Assembly: GCF_007830055.1 (NCBI RefSeq)
Contig: NZ_VLLE01000006.1
Location: forward strand, 310,001-374,000
DNA length: 64,000 nt
Direction of reading: 5' to 3'
Source of the DNA: Lacibacter cauensis
Lineage (GTDB): Bacteria; Bacteroidota; Bacteroidia; Chitinophagales; Chitinophagaceae
Under the pieces are notes generated by a model, which was not told where the DNA came from, made no database searches, and saw only the letters and a program-made list of their open reading frames with translations. Position numbers and translations under genes: made by a program. Shown piece after piece: positions 1-7,272 of the stretch (positions are counted from its first letter, which is position 1; each line of letters starts with the position of its first letter).

Positions 1-456
1 TTGGAATTTATTTTTTACATCTGCACCCGTATTAATAAAGCCAATGGAAAAAGTTACAATTGCGTAAAGTGCTATTACGATGAGAGAAATAATAACTACG
101 TTAAAAAACTTGGCAATAAGAAATTGATTCCTGCTCCAGCCATCAATCACATTCTGGCGGTTTGTTTTATACGTGTACTCGTTTGTAATTAACATGATCA
201 CTAAAAGTGCAGGAACCGTTACAAAACATGAGGACAAAAAAGCGGCTGTTCTAAACACTTCCGGAAATTCAAAAGGATTGCCCAACAGCATTTTCAACAA
301 TTGTGCGGCCTGTTTTGCATTACTTGTTTCTGTTTTGAAAACAAAATAAAACATCCCGTTAATGCCGGGGTAAGATAAAACAGTCATTCCCATCAGCCAC
401 CAAAAGCCCGGATAATTTTTAAGTTTCAGCCATTCTGTTCGCAATAATTGAAGCAT
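1..456 (-). CDS. ABC-2 type transporter permease, N-terminal part (cut by window edge)
   Basis: The frame reads from an ATG at 456 to the first base of the window without a stop, so only the first 152 residues are present. The start reads MLQLLRTEWLKLKNYPGFWW, the classic opening of ABC-2 permeases (a short cytosolic LRTEWLKLK helix before the first membrane span). Hydrophobic spans can be seen near residues 20-40 and 76-93 (SCFVTVPALLVIMLITNEY) and 119-140 (VVIISLIVIALYAIVTFSI). The segment NEYTYKTNRQNVIDGWSR between spans 2 and 3 is typical of the family. It lies 20 bp downstream of the ABC ATPase on the same strand, so the two very probably form one exporter. The substrate cannot be told. 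Confidence 0.85.
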   Translation of the reverse strand, partial: MLQLLRTEWLKLKNYPGFWWLMGMTVLSYPGINGMFYFVFKTETSNAKQAAQLLKMLLGNPFEFPEVFRTAAFLSSCFVTVPALLVIMLITNEYTYKTNRQNVIDGWSRNQFLIAKFFNVVIISLIVIALYAIVTFSIGFINTGADVKNKFQ

Positions 457-476
457 ATGAAATAGAATTGATAAGG

Positions 477-1370
477 TTAATTGTTTGTAAGTTCAAAAAA
501 GCGCTCTTCCAGTCGCTTTTTCTTAATAGATAACTGCTGCAGCGTAATGCCATTATTGAAGCAGAATTGATTCACTTCTTCGGGCTTTGCTGTTCCTTTT
601 GGAAAATGTACATGCAGTGTTTGTTCGGCCATGTGTACTTTTGTTTGACCGGGTATTGTAAGCAACAATGATTGCAGTTGCTGCATATCCGAAGCACTTA
701 CTTCCACCACATCTTCATCTATCAATACTTCATCAACCGAGCCGGAAGTAACCAGGGTACCTGTTTTTAAAATAGCTACATGCGTGCAAACTTTTTCTAC
801 TTCATCGAGCAGATGGCTGGCCATGATGATGGTGTGGCCTTTTTTACTCAGCTCAATAATTAGCTCACGGATTTCCATAATACCCACAGGATCCAAACCG
901 TTTGTTGGTTCATCGAGTACCAATATTTTCGGATCGCCCAACAACGCTGCGGCTATCGCTAACCGTTGTTTCATACCTAAACTGTACGTACTGAAACGGC
1001 TTTTGCGGCGTTCGTATAATTTTACCTTTTGCAGCACCGCATCAATCGCTGCAACATCACCACGGCCACTGATGCTGTTGGTGATCTTTAAATTGTTTAC
1101 AGCCGATAAGTAATGATAAAAATTCGGGGTTTCCAGCAAGGAGCCAATGTGCTTCCGTAAATCGGGAGAAGCCGGTTTGCCAAACCAGGAATAATTACCA
1201 CTGTCGGCATTCAGCACATCGAGGATAATGCTGAGCATAGTTGTTTTGCCGCTGCCGTTTGGACCAAGAATGCCAAACACCGAACCTTCCGGCACATCAA
1301 ACGATACGCCTTTCAGCGCCTGAATTTTCCCGTATGTTTTTTTGAGATCCTGAACCTGTAAAATGCTCAT
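477..1370 (-). CDS. ABC transporter ATP-binding protein (ABC-2 exporter partner)
   Basis: This is a 297-residue ATPase that would power the adjacent ABC-2 permease. Walker A is GPNGSGKT (36-43), the signature is YSLGMKQR (129-136), Walker B is ILVLDEP (149-155) and the switch histidine is H186 in ASHLLDE. The C-terminal 80 residues after the nucleotide-binding domain form the alpha/beta extension common in CcmA/NatA-like ATPases. The ATG at 1370 opens directly with MSILQVQDLKKTYG, so the start is well placed. The substrate is unknown. Exporters of this class in Bacteroidota include bacitracin- and gliding-related types, but nothing here decides between them. Confidence 0.9.
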   Translation of the reverse strand: MSILQVQDLKKTYGKIQALKGVSFDVPEGSVFGILGPNGSGKTTMLSIILDVLNADSGNYSWFGKPASPDLRKHIGSLLETPNFYHYLSAVNNLKITNSISGRGDVAAIDAVLQKVKLYERRKSRFSTYSLGMKQRLAIAAALLGDPKILVLDEPTNGLDPVGIMEIRELIIELSKKGHTIIMASHLLDEVEKVCTHVAILKTGTLVTSGSVDEVLIDEDVVEVSASDMQQLQSLLLTIPGQTKVHMAEQTLHVHFPKGTAKPEEVNQFCFNNGITLQQLSIKKKRLEERFFELTNN

Positions 1371-1411
1371 AGATAAATTTGTGATGATAAATGATGTTTA
1401 AATGTAGCAGA

Positions 1412-2071
1412 TTATTTGAATGATTGATAGTTCGGATGATAAATACTGGTAAAATCTCCAAGAACGGCAAAGCCTTTTTCATTAAATCGCAGCTTGTGCA
1501 GTTTTAGTAATTCAATATCATGTAACAATACTTTCCTGTGTCTTGGGTCGAGTGTGCCGCCTGTTACTCCTGCAGCTGCGTTGGGATCGTATTGAAAATG
1601 CGGATCGCAAATAGTTCCCCTGGGATACATCATGCCAGGTATTCCTTTGCCCCGGATATCTAAATTTTTCGGATGATACAAACCGAGCATATGCCCGTAC
1701 TCATGTGCAGCTGTCGTAGAAGTTTGCAACAGGTTGGCTACTTTAAACAAACCGGTATTACTGCCAATGCCATCCACAAACGAAACATCCAACGGTGAAT
1801 ATTCTTCGATGCGGAAGAAAAATAATTTAGGATCGGTATTGTACCACACTTCCTCCGGTTTTAACTGCGGATTATACACTGCTTTAATATCGAAGACCAA
1901 TTTATACCAATCCTGTTTGTATTGAATAGAAGCGTTGGGCTCGTTCCAGTGGCAGGTAATATCATCAGCAATATTTTTGGCGATTGTTGCATCAGCTGCA
2001 TCACCATAGAAATAGAAGTGCGAATAAATGAAAAGTTGACGAGAAGGTTTTATGAGTTGAGCGAGTGCCAT
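1412..2071 (-). CDS. metzincin-like zinc metalloprotease domain protein, no signal peptide
   Basis: The 219-residue protein carries a complete metzincin zinc site: HEYGHMLGLYH at 123-133 (HExxHxxGxxH) followed by a Met-turn candidate GMMYP (146-150). Known metzincins bind zinc with the three histidines and use the glutamate as base, so peptidase activity is plausible. The N-terminus MALAQLIKPSRQ is not a signal peptide and there is no lipobox, which is odd for a family that is normally secreted. The gene sits 41 bp upstream of the ABC ATPase and 21 bp downstream of the DJ-1/PfpI gene, all on the minus strand. I recognise the catalytic motif but not a named family; it may instead be an inactive or intracellular predicted peptidase. 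Confidence 0.75.
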   Translation of the reverse strand: MALAQLIKPSRQLFIYSHFYFYGDAADATIAKNIADDITCHWNEPNASIQYKQDWYKLVFDIKAVYNPQLKPEEVWYNTDPKLFFFRIEEYSPLDVSFVDGIGSNTGLFKVANLLQTSTTAAHEYGHMLGLYHPKNLDIRGKGIPGMMYPRGTICDPHFQYDPNAAAGVTGGTLDPRHRKVLLHDIELLKLHKLRFNEKGFAVLGDFTSIYHPNYQSFK

Positions 2072-2092
2072 AGGTGTTTCGTTAGGTATTCA

Positions 2093-2704
2093 TTATTTCC
2101 AGTAATCATACTGCATATACTTCGCTGTTTCATCTGCTACTTCTTTACCAAACAATTTTCCAACACTATACAAACTCATATCAATACCTGCAGAAATACC
2201 GGCTGAAGTAATAACAGTTCCGTTATCAACAAAACGTATATTTTCTTTTACATGAATCTGATTGGAGATTTCTCTCAATCCATCCATTGCTTTGAAATGT
2301 GTGGTTGCTTCCAGGCCCTCTAACAAGCCGGCTTTGCCTAAGATGAGTGAGCCGGTGCAAACACTCAATACCAGCTTCGCATGTGCGGCCTGTTCTTTTA
2401 CCCAGTTGAGTACAATGGGATTGGTCATTTCTCTTCGACTGCCAAAGGGCGTTCCATCTGCACGTATTCCTCCGCCACCTGGAATGAGAATGATATCAGC
2501 TTTCGGTGCTGTTTCCAATGTATATGTTGGCTTAATAGTCAAATGATTTCTTGCTTCGATAGCTTCAAACTGTGCAACAGTGAATACATCAAAAGGTGCT
2601 TCAGGCAGTGTGCGTAAACCAGCCACACTGAATACTTCAAACGGACCAGCGAAATCCAACACCTCTACTTCATTGAACAGAAAAATGGCGACTTTGTATT
2701 GCAT
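2093..2704 (-). CDS. DJ-1/PfpI family protein (class I glutamine amidotransferase-like)
   Basis: The 203-residue protein shows the DJ-1/PfpI fold: an N-terminal beta strand YKVAIFLF, the acidic EVLDFAGPFEVF motif (14-25), a GGGG turn near 76-79, and the nucleophile-elbow cysteine C116 in SVCTGSLILGKAGLL. This arrangement resembles the isonitrile hydratase / AraC-N-terminal subgroup, where the cysteine is catalytic. The first ATG at 2704 fits the fold. It is followed by the metzincin-like gene in the same direction. The exact reaction (isonitrile hydratase, deglycase or other) cannot be read from sequence. Confidence 0.85.
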   Translation of the reverse strand: MQYKVAIFLFNEVEVLDFAGPFEVFSVAGLRTLPEAPFDVFTVAQFEAIEARNHLTIKPTYTLETAPKADIILIPGGGGIRADGTPFGSRREMTNPIVLNWVKEQAAHAKLVLSVCTGSLILGKAGLLEGLEATTHFKAMDGLREISNQIHVKENIRFVDNGTVITSAGISAGIDMSLYSVGKLFGKEVADETAKYMQYDYWK

Positions 2705-2738
2705 CTGCTAAAATTAGGAAAGTTGATGAAGAAAGCAG

Positions 2739-2769
2739 CACGCCCCGTCTGACGCCCTCGTCTGACGGA
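2739..2769 (+). repeat. REP-like hairpin, left copy of 31-bp inverted repeat
   Basis: The 31-bp sequence folds at 2745-2768 into CCGTC-T-GACG, loop CCCT, CGTC-T-GACGG: nine base pairs interrupted by one T-T mismatch. The unit CGTCTGACG occurs twice. The GC-rich hairpin with an internal mismatch is the known shape of REP elements. It is identical in reverse complement to 3453-3483. Confidence 0.85.
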
Positions 2770-3369
2770 CTAATAATCATCTAATAAATAATCCGGCATT
2801 CTGCCCATAACTAATTCCGGAAAACGCTTTTCATCATATTCACAAACCAGCCGTACTATTTCTTTTGAACAAAAATCATGTTCCCTTAATCCTGCGTAGA
2901 ATCGAAATGCAGAAAACTCCCATTCAGCTAAATCTTTCACCAAACCATGGCGCAAAGGGTTTTGCAGAATGTAATAAAAGCAATTCAGCAAATAATCTTC
3001 CTCTTTAAAACGCAATCGTTCATCACTCAAATCTTTCGCTTTTGTTTTAGGCCGAAACAGAGCACCGCTCCGATTATATTTATCATTAAAATAATGGCTG
3101 TATCCGCTAATTAATTTTCTGACCCCGTTTGTGAGTGGATCGAACCGAAGATTACCTGATTTTACAAATTCACCCGAATCAAATTTAGCTACCAACATTA
3201 TATGAAAATGATTGGGCAGCAAACACCAGCTTACGATATCTGCATACGGAAGAATATAGTCTCGAATAAAACTGATAAACTTCTTATAATCATCACGGGT
3301 ATGAAATAATTGCTGCTTATTATTTCCTTGGTTGAATACATGATAGATATGATCAGGTTCAAATTTCAT
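2770..3369 (-). CDS. REP-associated tyrosine transposase (RAYT, Y1_Tnp/IS200-like)
   Basis: The 199-residue protein belongs to the Y1 transposase (HUH nuclease) family, REP-associated branch. It opens MKFEPDHIYHVFNQGNN and has the metal-binding HUH motif in PNHFHIML (HFH at 54-56). The candidate catalytic tyrosines are Y90/Y93 in SGYSHYFNDKYNRSGALF, and the C-terminal signature is YYILQNPLRHGLV...WEFSAF. These enzymes nick single-stranded DNA at REP hairpins. A longer frame begins at 3393 inside a palindromic terminator, so I prefer the ATG at 3369, which matches family starts. The gene fills the space between the two inverted REP-like repeats. It appears intact, so the module may be active or recently active. 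Confidence 0.88.
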   Translation of the reverse strand: MKFEPDHIYHVFNQGNNKQQLFHTRDDYKKFISFIRDYILPYADIVSWCLLPNHFHIMLVAKFDSGEFVKSGNLRFDPLTNGVRKLISGYSHYFNDKYNRSGALFRPKTKAKDLSDERLRFKEEDYLLNCFYYILQNPLRHGLVKDLAEWEFSAFRFYAGLREHDFCSKEIVRLVCEYDEKRFPELVMGRMPDYLLDDY

Positions 3370-3376
3370 AAGTAAT

Positions 3377-3407
3377 AAAAAAAGGTCTGACAATATTGTC
3401 AGACCTT
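3377..3407 (-). terminator. perfect 26-bp palindrome with T-run just before the RAYT start
   Basis: Positions 3382-3407 form a loopless perfect palindrome (arms AAGGTCTGACAAT). On the minus strand it is followed by a run of T (3381-3377), giving an intrinsic terminator that would stop read-through from the fadN-like gene eight bases before the RAYT ATG. The arms contain the heptamer GTCTGAC that also builds the terminal REP hairpins, so it may additionally be a transposase binding site. Confidence 0.7.
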
Positions 3408-3452
3408 AAAAATAGTTTTCTGTTTTGAAATTTAAAATACAGCTCGCTGTAA

Positions 3453-3483
3453 TCCGTCAGACGAGGGCGTCAGACGGGGCGTG
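3453..3483 (-). repeat. REP-like hairpin, right copy of 31-bp inverted repeat
   Basis: This is the exact reverse complement of 2739-2769. It folds at 3454-3477 into CCGTC-A-GACG, loop AGGG, CGTC-A-GACGG. Identity stops at both sides of the 31 bases, which marks the element ends. Confidence 0.85.
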
Positions 3484-3493
3484 TTCCTTTTCG

Positions 3494-5872
3494 CTAGTTG
3501 CGAACCGGCTTACCTCCCTTCAACACGCTTTGGATGCGCTCCAGCGATTTCTTTTCGCCGCAAAGTGATAAGAAGGCTTCACGTTCCAGATCAAGTAAGT
3601 ATTGTTCGGTTACCAAAGTCGGTTCGCTTAAATCGCCACCGCACATAACGTATGCGAGTTTCTTTGCCACAACTGAATCATGTTCTGTAGCATAGCCTGC
3701 TGTACGCATGCCGTTGATACCTGCAAGCAATGCACCCAATGCCGAACGACCTAACACTTTTACATCGCTGCGTTGTGTGGGGGCGACATAACCGCTATCG
3801 AAAATTTCAATCACTGATTTTTTTGCTTCTGCAATTCTGCGTCCCTGATTCATCACTACTTCATCTAATCCTTTTCTAAACACGCCCATTTCAAAACCTT
3901 CTTTGGCTGAGGTGGCCACTTTTGCGGTGGCAATGGATAAGAATCGATTCTTCAATGTGATGGTTTCCGGTTCATCTTCGTGCATTTCATCGGCCGCACG
4001 CAACACAAATTCTTTGGTGCCACCACCACCGGGTATCAAACCAACACCTAATTCAACCAAGCCAATATACGTTTCGGCAGCTGCACAAACTTTATCGCTG
4101 TGCAAACTCAACTCACATGCACCACCTAATGTTAAACCATGTGGCGCAACTACAACCGGTATGGATGAATAACGTGCACGCATCATGGTATTCTGGAACA
4201 TACGAATGGCCATATCCAGTTCATCGTACTCCTGTTCAATGGCCAACATAAAAATCATACCCACATTTGCACCGGCGCTGAACTGTGCTGCATCATTCGC
4301 TATAACCAATCCTTTGTATTTGTCTTCTGCTAATGCAATCGACTTTTGAATACCTTCCAACACTTCTCCACCAATGCTGCCCATCTTTGTATTCCATTCC
4401 AAACCCAACACATCATCACCTAAATGATAAGTTCTGCAGCTTGCATTTTTCCAAACGGTCTGGTTCTCGAAATTCTTCATCACAATAAATGCATCGCCAC
4501 CAGGAATGACTTTGTACGATTTACTTGCAGGATCGTAACAAACACGTTTGTTGTTTTCTACTTTGTAAAAACTTGTTGCACCACTGGCGATCATCTCATC
4601 AACCCATGCAGCTACTTTGTAACCGGCAGCTTTCATGGCATCCACTGTCTTTGCAACGCCTAACACATCCCAGCTTTCAAATGCACCGATCTCCCAACCA
4701 AAGCCCGCCATCATTGCATCATCTACACGATACAACTCATCACTGATCTCCGGAATACGATGCGAGATATACGAGAACAAACTATAATGAAACTGTTTGT
4801 AAAACTCACCTGCTTTATCGCTGCCGCTGCACAACATTTTCAATCTCGTTTTGAGATCATCAATGGGCTTTGCAGCATCCACACTGCCAAACTTTGGTTT
4901 TACACGTGGGGCATATTCCATTGTTTGCAGGTTGAGCGTGAGAATTTCTTTTTCTCCGCCCGCACCTTTACTCTTCTTAAAAAATCCTTGTCCGGTTTTA
5001 TCGCCCAGCCAGTTATTCTCAATCATTTTATTTAACCAGGATGGTATTGCAAAAATTTCTTTCGCTTCATCGTCGGGACAATTCTCTGCAACACCTTTCG
5101 CAACTTTCACCAATGTATCCAAACCCACCACATCACCAGTGCGGAACGTAGCGGATTTTGGTCGGCCAATGATCGGACCGGATAATGCATCGATCTCATC
5201 AACTGTCAACTTCATCTTGTCCATTAAATTCATAATAGCCATCATCCCAAACACACCAATACGATTGGCAATAAACGCAGGTGTGTCTTTACACAACACT
5301 GTTGTTTTACCAAGGTAGAGATCACCGTAATTCATTAAGAAATCAACAACGGAAGGATCAGTATATTTTGTCGGAATAATTTCGAGCAAACGTAAATAGC
5401 GTGGCGGATTAAAAAAGTGTGTACCGCTGAAATGCTTTTTGAAATCATCGCTTCTTCCTTCTGCCATCATGCTGATGGGAATACCGGACGTATTGGAAGT
5501 AATGAGCGTACCGGGCTTGCGGAATTTTTCTACCTGTTCGAAAATGAGTTGTTTGATATCGAGACGTTCAACCACTACTTCAATCACCCAATCGCAGGAA
5601 GCAATGTCCTTCATATTATCGGTGAAGTTGCCCGTGGTAATTTTCTTTACCACCTCTTTTGTATATACCGGCGATGGATTGCTTTTAATGGCTGCAGCCA
5701 ATGCATCATTCACCAGTTTATTTCGTTCAGCTGGCTTGGTGCTTTCTTCAAAACCCTTCGGCACCATATCGAGCAACAAGGTTTGCAAACCAATTCCTGC
5801 AAAGTGGCAGGCAATGCGGCTACCCATTACACCGCTACCTAAAACGGCAACTTTTTTAATTGTTCTTTTCAT
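3494..5872 (-). CDS. fadN: 3-hydroxyacyl-CoA dehydrogenase / enoyl-CoA hydratase, FadN-like
   Basis: A bifunctional fatty-acid beta-oxidation enzyme of 792 residues. The N-terminal half is a 3-hydroxyacyl-CoA dehydrogenase: NAD-binding GSGVMG (12-17), SNTSG (126-130), HFFNPP (152-157). The C-terminal half is a crotonase domain with oxyanion segment FSAGAN (531-536), E587 in GGACE and E607 in GLVELGVGLIPGGGGT, the two expected catalytic glutamates. Dehydrogenase first and hydratase last is the FadN (YusL) order, the reverse of FadB. A GTG at 5881 is in frame, but the ATG at 5872 (MKRTIKKVAVLGSG) fits better. No thiolase or acyl-CoA dehydrogenase gene lies beside it. Instead it is flanked by two repeat-bounded modules. 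Confidence 0.9.
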   Translation of the reverse strand: MKRTIKKVAVLGSGVMGSRIACHFAGIGLQTLLLDMVPKGFEESTKPAERNKLVNDALAAAIKSNPSPVYTKEVVKKITTGNFTDNMKDIASCDWVIEVVVERLDIKQLIFEQVEKFRKPGTLITSNTSGIPISMMAEGRSDDFKKHFSGTHFFNPPRYLRLLEIIPTKYTDPSVVDFLMNYGDLYLGKTTVLCKDTPAFIANRIGVFGMMAIMNLMDKMKLTVDEIDALSGPIIGRPKSATFRTGDVVGLDTLVKVAKGVAENCPDDEAKEIFAIPSWLNKMIENNWLGDKTGQGFFKKSKGAGGEKEILTLNLQTMEYAPRVKPKFGSVDAAKPIDDLKTRLKMLCSGSDKAGEFYKQFHYSLFSYISHRIPEISDELYRVDDAMMAGFGWEIGAFESWDVLGVAKTVDAMKAAGYKVAAWVDEMIASGATSFYKVENNKRVCYDPASKSYKVIPGGDAFIVMKNFENQTVWKNASCRTYHLGDDVLGLEWNTKMGSIGGEVLEGIQKSIALAEDKYKGLVIANDAAQFSAGANVGMIFMLAIEQEYDELDMAIRMFQNTMMRARYSSIPVVVAPHGLTLGGACELSLHSDKVCAAAETYIGLVELGVGLIPGGGGTKEFVLRAADEMHEDEPETITLKNRFLSIATAKVATSAKEGFEMGVFRKGLDEVVMNQGRRIAEAKKSVIEIFDSGYVAPTQRSDVKVLGRSALGALLAGINGMRTAGYATEHDSVVAKKLAYVMCGGDLSEPTLVTEQYLLDLEREAFLSLCGEKKSLERIQSVLKGGKPVRN

Positions 5873-5876
5873 ATGT

Positions 5877-5900
5877 CTCACTGATTTCGCAGATTTACAC
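5877..5900 (-). repeat. left 24-bp imperfect inverted repeat of the GxxExxY module
   Basis: Read on the minus strand this is GTGTAAATCTGCGAAATC followed by AGTGAG. It matches 6304-6327 on the plus strand at 20 of 24 positions. It lies 4 bp from the fadN-like ATG, inside that gene's leader. The core is a near-tandem TAAATCWGYG / WAATCWGTGA with about 10-bp period. Confidence 0.6.
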
Positions 5901-5923
5901 AGATGCTGTGTATATCTGCATCA

Positions 5924-6301
5924 TTAATTAATAATTCGAATCAAATTCTCTTTATCAAACAAGCTTGCAGTATTAAAATTTACCAGCAAACCAATTTTCG
6001 TATTTGTAAGTTTCAGATAAGTGGGTAATTGTTTTTTATGAACGTCTGCTAATTTCTCAACAGATTTAATTTCAACAATTACACTATCTTCAACAAGGAT
6101 GTCCAATCTGAAGCCAATCTCCAATTGCACATCTTTATAACTTACAGGAATTCCGACTTGCGTTCTTATTTGTAACCCTTGTTGTACCAATTCGTAAGCG
6201 AGGGCAGCTTCGTAAACACTTTCAAAAAGCCCGGGACCAAGTGCATTATGAACCTGGAATATGGCTCCACGAATTTTATATGTCAAGTCGTTAATATCCA
6301 T
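5924..6301 (-). CDS. GxxExxY family protein (PD-(D/E)XK nuclease-like)
   Basis: The 125-residue protein shows the family-naming motif GLFESVY (24-30) after the conserved KIRGAIFQVHNALGPG. A restriction-endonuclease-like core follows: D67, then E77-I-K79 (D-x9-ExK) in RLDILVEDSVIVEIKS. GxxExxY proteins (PF13366) are common and often multi-copy in Bacteroidota; their function is not established, though the fold suggests nucleic-acid cleavage. The ATG at 6301 gives the standard family start MDINDLTYKI. The gene sits between two imperfect inverted 24-bp repeats, so it may travel as a unit. No toxin, antitoxin or methylase partner is visible. Confidence 0.85.
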   Translation of the reverse strand: MDINDLTYKIRGAIFQVHNALGPGLFESVYEAALAYELVQQGLQIRTQVGIPVSYKDVQLEIGFRLDILVEDSVIVEIKSVEKLADVHKKQLPTYLKLTNTKIGLLVNFNTASLFDKENLIRIIN

Positions 6302-6303
6302 CG

Positions 6304-6327
6304 GTGTAAATCAGTGTAATCTGTGAG
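6304..6327 (+). repeat. right 24-bp imperfect inverted repeat of the GxxExxY module
   Basis: The sequence GTGTAAATCAGTGTAATC plus TGTGAG pairs with 5877-5900 in inverted orientation, with four mismatches that all fall at the W/Y positions of the repeated WGYG unit. It begins 2 bp upstream of the GxxExxY start codon. Confidence 0.6.
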
Positions 6328-6434
6328 CAAACACAAATTAGTTAGTTATGCAACTATTTACATCGAAGATAACACGATTTCACATTTCAGGAAGCATCTG
6401 AAAAGAAATTAACAGCAAAATTTTTGACAGGAGA

Positions 6435-7271
6435 TCAGCTCACTTTACCGGCAACTACCAGTGCAGATAAGTCAGGAGTAGGTTTACCACCTTCATCTTC
6501 TAATGTAATCGCAAACATTTGAGCACCCGGCTTGGTCTGCTTCATTTTTTGAATAGCAGCTACATCGGTTAAACTGATCATACCGGCATCGGTTGGTTGC
6601 CCATCAATGAGGAACCACAGCTGGTATTGTTTGCCTTTGGGTGCAGGTGGTAACGAAGAAGGATCGATGAATAACTCGCCGGTTGCTTTATTCCAGAACA
6701 CTTCGGCCTGTTGTTTTACTTCAGGTTTTACAGAAGCCAACATCACTGATGTTAAGGAAGGGTTCGATTTTAACTGGCGATATAATTCGTAAGAAGAAAC
6801 TTTTTTATTGAGTTCAGCAACTTGCTGTTCTGATGTAATAGAAGCTTGTTTTAATTTGGCTACTTCAAATCCAAGCTCCTTTTTTCCATTGTACAAATAA
6901 TATGAAAAAGCAGTAGCCAGCAAAAACAATCCCCATGAAGCAGCGATAGCCAATTTGCTGAACGAAGATTTCTGTTCGGCCACAGGTTTCATCTCCACCA
7001 CTTTGGCAGGTGAACCATTTGCTTCTGGTGTAGCTGTGGTTCCTGTTTTTGCAGGAAGCGAAGCCATTAATTTTTCTTTTACAGATGCAGAGGGCGTTAC
7101 AGCCATTTGCATGGCACCGGCTTCGAAAGTTGCAGCAATGGCATCCACCTCTTGCTGAATTTCAGGAAACAGTTTACACAAAGCTTCAATCTTGCCAGCC
7201 TCTTCGGGAGGAAGCATACCAAGAACATAAAGCTCCAGGTCACCGGATTGTATGATACAACTTAAATCCAC
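6435..7271 (-). CDS. RskA-type anti-sigma factor
   Basis: A 278-residue membrane anti-sigma factor. The N-terminal cytosolic domain (LELYVLGMLPPEEAGKIEAL, 12-31) is the sigma-binding helix bundle, here without a CHCC zinc motif. A membrane span lies at about 106-127, followed by a coiled-coil stretch (130-155) and the C-terminal RskA periplasmic domain (KQYQLWFLIDGQPTDAGMI). It follows the ECF sigma gene with a single base between TGA and its GTG start (7271), so translation is probably coupled. The GTG is needed because the conserved helix begins at residue 12. Such factors hold the sigma at the membrane and release it on an extracytoplasmic signal, usually after proteolysis. Confidence 0.88.
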   Translation of the reverse strand: MDLSCIIQSGDLELYVLGMLPPEEAGKIEALCKLFPEIQQEVDAIAATFEAGAMQMAVTPSASVKEKLMASLPAKTGTTATPEANGSPAKVVEMKPVAEQKSSFSKLAIAASWGLFLLATAFSYYLYNGKKELGFEVAKLKQASITSEQQVAELNKKVSSYELYRQLKSNPSLTSVMLASVKPEVKQQAEVFWNKATGELFIDPSSLPPAPKGKQYQLWFLIDGQPTDAGMISLTDVAAIQKMKQTKPGAQMFAITLEDEGGKPTPDLSALVVAGKVS

Positions 7272-7272
7272 G

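Larger units (their letters stand above)
2739..3483. mobile_element. RAYT module: transposase gene between perfect 31-bp inverted REP-like repeats
   Basis: A 745-bp unit bounded by two perfect 31-bp inverted copies (2739-2769 and 3453-3483) holds a single REP-associated transposase gene. The heptamer GTCTGAC or its complement GTCAGAC occurs six times: twice in each end and twice in an internal 26-bp palindrome (3382-3407). No target-site duplication is visible next to the ends. The right end stops 10 bp short of the fadN-like stop codon. This is the arrangement known for RAYT/REP pairs, in which the transposase recognises REP hairpins. Confidence 0.8.

Noticed and set aside
5439-5927. 162-codon plus-strand frame over the fadN start region
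   Set aside because: It is the antisense shadow of a well-supported gene and shows no protein features.
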